From CAJBVG01 sp943372995 (GTDB lineage Bacteria > Bacteroidota > Bacteroidia > Sphingobacteriales > Sphingobacteriaceae), in assembly GCA_943372995.1 (NCBI GenBank), contig CALSAQ010000003.1, forward strand, positions 1 through 64,000: a stretch of DNA of 64,000 bases, read 5' to 3'. Below the pieces are notes generated by a model. That model saw only the letters and a program-made list of their open reading frames with translations, searched no databases and was not told where the DNA came from. The position numbers were made by a program, and so were the translations under genes. Position 1 is the stretch's first letter. Each line of letters starts with the position of its first letter. Positions 60,216 through 64,000 of the stretch are shown here, in pieces.

Positions 60216-62679
60216 TACCCACACTAGTAAATATGATGTATATGTTGATGTAATACTACCATTAGCACTAGCTCAATCGTATACATATAGAGTTAGTATA
60301 GAACTAGTTGATAAAATCAAAATCGGTTCAAGGGTAATTGTTCCATTTCAAGGCAACAGGTTGTATACGGCTATTGTATTAAATATTCACCACAATACCC
60401 CAGAACACTATCAAGCTAAATACTTATTAAATATTTTAGATGAAGAGGCAATTGTATCAAGCAAACATTTAGAATTTTGGAAATGGATAGCAAAGTATTA
60501 CGCTTGTTTCCCTGGAGAAGTGATGAATGCAGCCTTACCATCAGCTTTAAAACTTGGTAGCGAAACCAGAGTTATACTAAATACTAGTAGCGATTATGAT
60601 AAGAACTCTCTTGACGATAAAGAATATTTAATTGTTGAAGCGATTGAAATACAGGGTTCTATAGGGATTCACGACATACAAAAAATATTAGATCAAAAAA
60701 CGGTAATGCCCATCATCAAGTCGATGATCCAGAAAGGGATACTGTTCTTGGAAGAAGAAATTCAAGAAAGATATAAGGTAAAAACCGTTAAGCATATTTT
60801 TTTAAATCCTATATACCAAGAGCCAGCTTTATTAAAATCGTTATTTGAGGTATTAGAGAAGAAACAGAAACAAGTAGAGGTACTGCAACAATACCTTAGT
60901 TTGTCTAAACAAAATAAGCAGGTAAAACAAAAAGAACTGTTGGAGTACGGAATTAGTCCATCAGCATTAAATACTTTAATAAAAAACGATATTTTATCGG
61001 TTATCGAAATAGAAACCAGTAGAATTGAAAAGTTAGAAACTCAAGAGGTATTGACATTATCACTAAGTGAAGAACAAGAAAATGCCCTTACAGAAATCCA
61101 ACAATCTTTCGCCAATAAAAAACCAGTTTTACTATATGGCATTACCTCTTCTGGTAAAACTATGGTATATATAGAGTTGATAAAACAAAAGCTTGATGAA
61201 GGTAAACAGGTATTGATACTAGTGCCCGAAATTGGATTAACAACACAACTTATAGAAAGGTATCGTAAACATTTCGATTCAGATATAGGTGTATATCATT
61301 CGAGGTATAATGAAAACCAACGTGCAGAAATCTGGCAAAGTGTAAGCACTCAAAAACATAAGGTAATATTAGGTACACGCTCTTCGGTATTTTTACCCTT
61401 TGATAATTTAGGGTTAATAATTGTAGACGAAGAACACGACACTTCTTATAAACAAGTAGAACCCAACCCTAGGTACCATGCAAGAGATGTTGCAATATAT
61501 TTATCACAACATTATAAAGCTTCGGTAATACTTGGCTCCGCCACACCTTCTATAGAATCCTATTACAATTGTTTACAAGAAAAATATACTCTTGTGGAAC
61601 TAAAAAACAGGTATGGTGCAGCGGCGCTTCCTCAAATACAATTGGTACCATTACAAAACGATTTTGATAAAGAAAGCTCACAAGATTTATTCGGACAAAC
61701 TTTAATTAAAGAGATTGAACAACGCCTCGCGAAGAAAGAGCAAATTATTTTATTTCAAAACAGAAGAGGTTATGCCCCTTTCCTACAATGTAATATTTGT
61801 GGGCATTCCCCACAATGCAACCAATGTGATGTAAGTTTAACTTACCATAAATGGAAGAACGAATTGAGATGTCATTATTGCGGATACCACACTCCCGTAT
61901 TAAAGGTATGCCCTAGTTGTGGTTCCTCACATCTGGTGATGAAAGGTATGGGAACCGAAAAAATTGAAGAAGAATTGGAGTTGTTATTTCCAAATGCAAA
62001 AATTGCCCGAATGGATTTAGACACTACACGCAGAAAAAATACTTTACAAGATTTGGTAAATGATTTTGAAGCAGGGCAAATTGATATTTTAGTAGGCACA
62101 CAAATGGTTACTAAAGGACTGGATTTTGAACGGGTAAGTTTAGTTGGTATTATTTTGGCAGACTCTTTACTCAATCACCCCGATTTTAGGGCACATGAGC
62201 GAGCATTTCAATTAATAGCACAGGTAAGTGGTAGAGCAGGAAGAAGAGCTGAACAAGGAAAAGTTATCATTCAAACTTACAAACCCGATCATCCCATATT
62301 ACAATTAGCATCAAGACACGATTACGATACTTTCTTAAAACAACAACTAAACGAAAGAAAACAATTTTATTATCCACCTTTTGTTCGACTAATAGAATTA
62401 ACCATAAAACACAAAAATGGCCAAACTGCACAATTAGCATCTCAGAAGCTAGCCAAAGATTTAGTGAAATTGTTTGGACAAAAATCGGTGCTCGGTCCAG
62501 AATTTCCTGCAGTATCAAAAATAAGAAATCAATACATTCAAAAAATCATATTAAAACTCGATCGACTATCAGCCAATCTTGAGAAGAACAAAGAGATTAT
62601 TAAAATTAAAATAGCGGAATTGAAGAGTCAGAAAGAATATAGCACTTGTACTGTTTTAATTGATGTAGATCCTCTATAG
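60208..62679 (+). CDS. priA: Primosomal replication protein N' (PriA helicase)
   Basis: PriA restarts stalled replication forks by loading the primosome. It has 823 residues. The N-terminal 3'-DNA-binding domain (YVDVILPLALAQSYTYRVS) is followed by a winged-helix region and the superfamily 2 helicase core with Walker A LYGITSSGKTMVYIELI, the DEEH box IIVDEEHDTSYKQ and GSATPSIES. Eight zinc-binding cysteines are arranged CNICGHSPQCNQC, then CHYCGYH and CPSCGS. Motifs V and VI are GTQMVTKGLDFERVSLVGI and QVSGRAGRR. It starts inside the DUF423 gene and converges with the glycosyltransferase gene 2 bases away. Confidence 0.97.
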   Translation: MSSTHTSKYDVYVDVILPLALAQSYTYRVSIELVDKIKIGSRVIVPFQGNRLYTAIVLNIHHNTPEHYQAKYLLNILDEEAIVSSKHLEFWKWIAKYYACFPGEVMNAALPSALKLGSETRVILNTSSDYDKNSLDDKEYLIVEAIEIQGSIGIHDIQKILDQKTVMPIIKSMIQKGILFLEEEIQERYKVKTVKHIFLNPIYQEPALLKSLFEVLEKKQKQVEVLQQYLSLSKQNKQVKQKELLEYGISPSALNTLIKNDILSVIEIETSRIEKLETQEVLTLSLSEEQENALTEIQQSFANKKPVLLYGITSSGKTMVYIELIKQKLDEGKQVLILVPEIGLTTQLIERYRKHFDSDIGVYHSRYNENQRAEIWQSVSTQKHKVILGTRSSVFLPFDNLGLIIVDEEHDTSYKQVEPNPRYHARDVAIYLSQHYKASVILGSATPSIESYYNCLQEKYTLVELKNRYGAAALPQIQLVPLQNDFDKESSQDLFGQTLIKEIEQRLAKKEQIILFQNRRGYAPFLQCNICGHSPQCNQCDVSLTYHKWKNELRCHYCGYHTPVLKVCPSCGSSHLVMKGMGTEKIEEELELLFPNAKIARMDLDTTRRKNTLQDLVNDFEAGQIDILVGTQMVTKGLDFERVSLVGIILADSLLNHPDFRAHERAFQLIAQVSGRAGRRAEQGKVIIQTYKPDHPILQLASRHDYDTFLKQQLNERKQFYYPPFVRLIELTIKHKNGQTAQLASQKLAKDLVKLFGQKSVLGPEFPAVSKIRNQYIQKIILKLDRLSANLEKNKEIIKIKIAELKSQKEYSTCTVLIDVDPL

Positions 62680-62681
62680 CA

Positions 62682-64000
62682 TTATTTCCCTCTACCCTGT
62701 ATAACGGTAGCTATGGTGAAAAATAATATCTTAAAGTCTACAGCTAAGCTCATGTTTTCGATATAAATAATATCGTATTTTAAACGCTCTAACATTTGCT
62801 CAACATTTTCTGCATAGCCATATTTTACTTGGCCCCAAGATGTGATTCCAGGTCTTACTTTATGTAAATGTTTATAGTGAGGGGCATATTTCAAAATCTG
62901 ATCAATAAAGAACTGGCGTTCTGGGCGAGGACCAACTAACGACATATCACCAACCAGAACATTGTAAAACTGAGGAATTTCATCTAATCTCGTTTTTCTC
63001 ATAAAACGACCAAAAGGTGTAATACGAGTATCATTTTCGCTCGACAACTGAGGGCCTTTATTTTCAGCACCTACAAACATGGAACGAAACTTTATAATTT
63101 TAAATTCCTTTCCATGTAATCCAATTCTCGACTGTTTAAAAAATATTGGACCAGGGGAGCTGAATTTCACAAGAATTGCTGTAATGAGATATACGGGCGA
63201 CATCAATACTAAAAAGAATAAAGACACACAGACATCGAGAATTCTTTTGGTATAGATTTGCCACGCAGGCATTAAGTCTGTTTTTATTTGGATAAGTGGT
63301 ATCCCAAATAAATGATTCATCTTAACCGATCCAGAAATAATATCGTACATATCTGGAATAATCTTTACATCAGCGCGGCAATTTTCGAGTTCTTCGATAA
63401 TCCTTTTAAGATTATCATGTTCCGATGATTCTATCGCAATAATCACTTCGTCGATATTATAATCTTCCACCACAGTGGCTACATCTTCGTATTTCCCTAG
63501 TTGAGGTAGATGTTGAGCTAATTGATTTTTATGATTAACATCGCCATTTACAAATCCTATAAATTTGAATCCGACAGATTCCTTCTCCGATTCAATTTCA
63601 TTATATAGTTTGTATGCTTTATCGTTACTGCCCACTAAGAGTGTATTAAATCCAATGATACGCCTCTTAATTTTCATCTTCGTTCTGGTGGTCAATACAA
63701 AGCGAGGAACAGCAGTAACAAAAAAATGTAGTGTAACAAGGGTAAGGAATGATGCATAATAATTGGTATAATCTGCTACCTCATCATCAAGTATCAACAC
63801 AAAAAATAATACAAGTACTCCAATAAATGTTTGTGAAGCAGTTTGTATGATTTCTTTTAGCCTCGACTTTTTATAAATATTTCTGTAAGTACCCCAAAGC
63901 GTATAAATGACTAACCAATAAAAGGGAATGAGTAATAAACCCAAGTAAAAATTTTTATCAAAATCAACTGGGATATGATATCCAAATTTTAAAGGTTCAA
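62682..64000 (-). CDS. Exopolysaccharide polyprenyl glycosylphosphotransferase (partial, cut by window edge)
   Basis: This enzyme transfers a sugar-1-phosphate to undecaprenyl phosphate to start a polysaccharide chain (WcaJ/UDP-glucose type). The frame is open without a stop through the right edge (FDKNFYLGLLLIPFYWLVIYTLWG), so the N-terminus is beyond the window. Visible parts are four membrane helices, a cytoplasmic CoA-binding-like domain (NTLLVGSNDKAYKLYNEIES), a fifth hydrophobic segment (RILDVCVSLFFLVLMSPVYL) and the C-terminal sugar-transferase domain with KFRSMFVGAENKG, RKTRLDEIPQFYNVLVGDMS and LVGPRPERQFF, which carry the catalytic Asp-Glu pair. The remaining genes of the locus should lie to the right. 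Confidence 0.92.
   Translation of the reverse strand, partial: EPLKFGYHIPVDFDKNFYLGLLLIPFYWLVIYTLWGTYRNIYKKSRLKEIIQTASQTFIGVLVLFFVLILDDEVADYTNYYASFLTLVTLHFFVTAVPRFVLTTRTKMKIKRRIIGFNTLLVGSNDKAYKLYNEIESEKESVGFKFIGFVNGDVNHKNQLAQHLPQLGKYEDVATVVEDYNIDEVIIAIESSEHDNLKRIIEELENCRADVKIIPDMYDIISGSVKMNHLFGIPLIQIKTDLMPAWQIYTKRILDVCVSLFFLVLMSPVYLITAILVKFSSPGPIFFKQSRIGLHGKEFKIIKFRSMFVGAENKGPQLSSENDTRITPFGRFMRKTRLDEIPQFYNVLVGDMSLVGPRPERQFFIDQILKYAPHYKHLHKVRPGITSWGQVKYGYAENVEQMLERLKYDIIYIENMSLAVDFKILFFTIATVIQGRGK

Overview
The window is AT-rich chromosomal DNA from a member of the Bacteroidota. Four things point to this phylum. (1) Two proteins carry C-terminal type IX secretion (T9SS) sorting domains. (2) Many promoters follow the TTTG-N19/20-TAnnTTTG pattern rather than the E. 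coli -35/-10 pattern. (3) There are DUF3078 and DUF5723/OmpA proteins, a type B L31 and a long PurF-like protein. (4) Many lipoproteins and signal-peptide proteins have no recognisable function. The gene set resembles Chitinophagales/Sphingobacteriia-type genomes (IscS-IscU-IscA instead of SUF), but I cannot fix the genus. I see no prophage, insertion sequence, CRISPR array or rRNA operon. Most of the window is housekeeping and cell-envelope DNA.

Layout. 0-3 kb: the 3' end of pdxH, then nuoC-nuoD, an orphan receiver protein and a GNAT acetyltransferase. 3-9.8 kb: a complete TetR-regulated tripartite RND efflux operon on the minus strand. 9.8-12.5 kb: a lipoprotein diverging from a T9SS-exported Ig-like protein, two tRNA genes (Gly, Leu) and a long inverted heptamer-repeat array. 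12.5-25.5 kb: a long minus-strand run for envelope and division functions (GlmU-like, tpiA, prmA, a 1459-residue unknown protein, Mpl, FtsK, LolA, a small unknown, an MBL hydrolase). 25.5-30.5 kb: L31, methylmalonyl-CoA epimerase, iscS-iscU-iscA and an acyl-CoA ligase. 30.5-37.6 kb: guaA with a periplasmic-binding-fold protein and an RsmB-like methyltransferase, then dCMP deaminase, a LysE exporter and a PurF-like enzyme. 37.7-43 kb: tRNA-Met, a YdeI protein, a HAD phosphatase, a TolB-like/M28 peptidase pair and a second T9SS cargo. 43-49 kb: an orphan HPt, CsaA, an epimerase-fold protein, RpoN, AsnRS, MscL and DUF3078. 49-53 kb: rpmH-rnpA-yidD-ctpA-TSUP-tsaB. 53-64 kb: a DUF5723/TSP3/OmpA outer-membrane protein with a partner lipoprotein, a membrane-anchored beta-propeller protein, DUF423, priA and a polyprenyl glycosylphosphotransferase cut by the window edge.

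The most unusual layer lies between the genes. At least seven intergenic spaces hold short tandem arrays of imperfect 7-8 bp units (families TACGARN, GTGAATT, AAATGTGC and ATTAACAC, plus AAATTTTAAATTGT-like). Two are built as opposed arms able to form long hairpins, and several touch stop codons, start codons or promoters of neighbouring genes. They resemble the short tandemly repeated repetitive (STRR) elements of cyanobacteria in style. I know of no characterised function for them here, and they are my best candidate for an undescribed feature.
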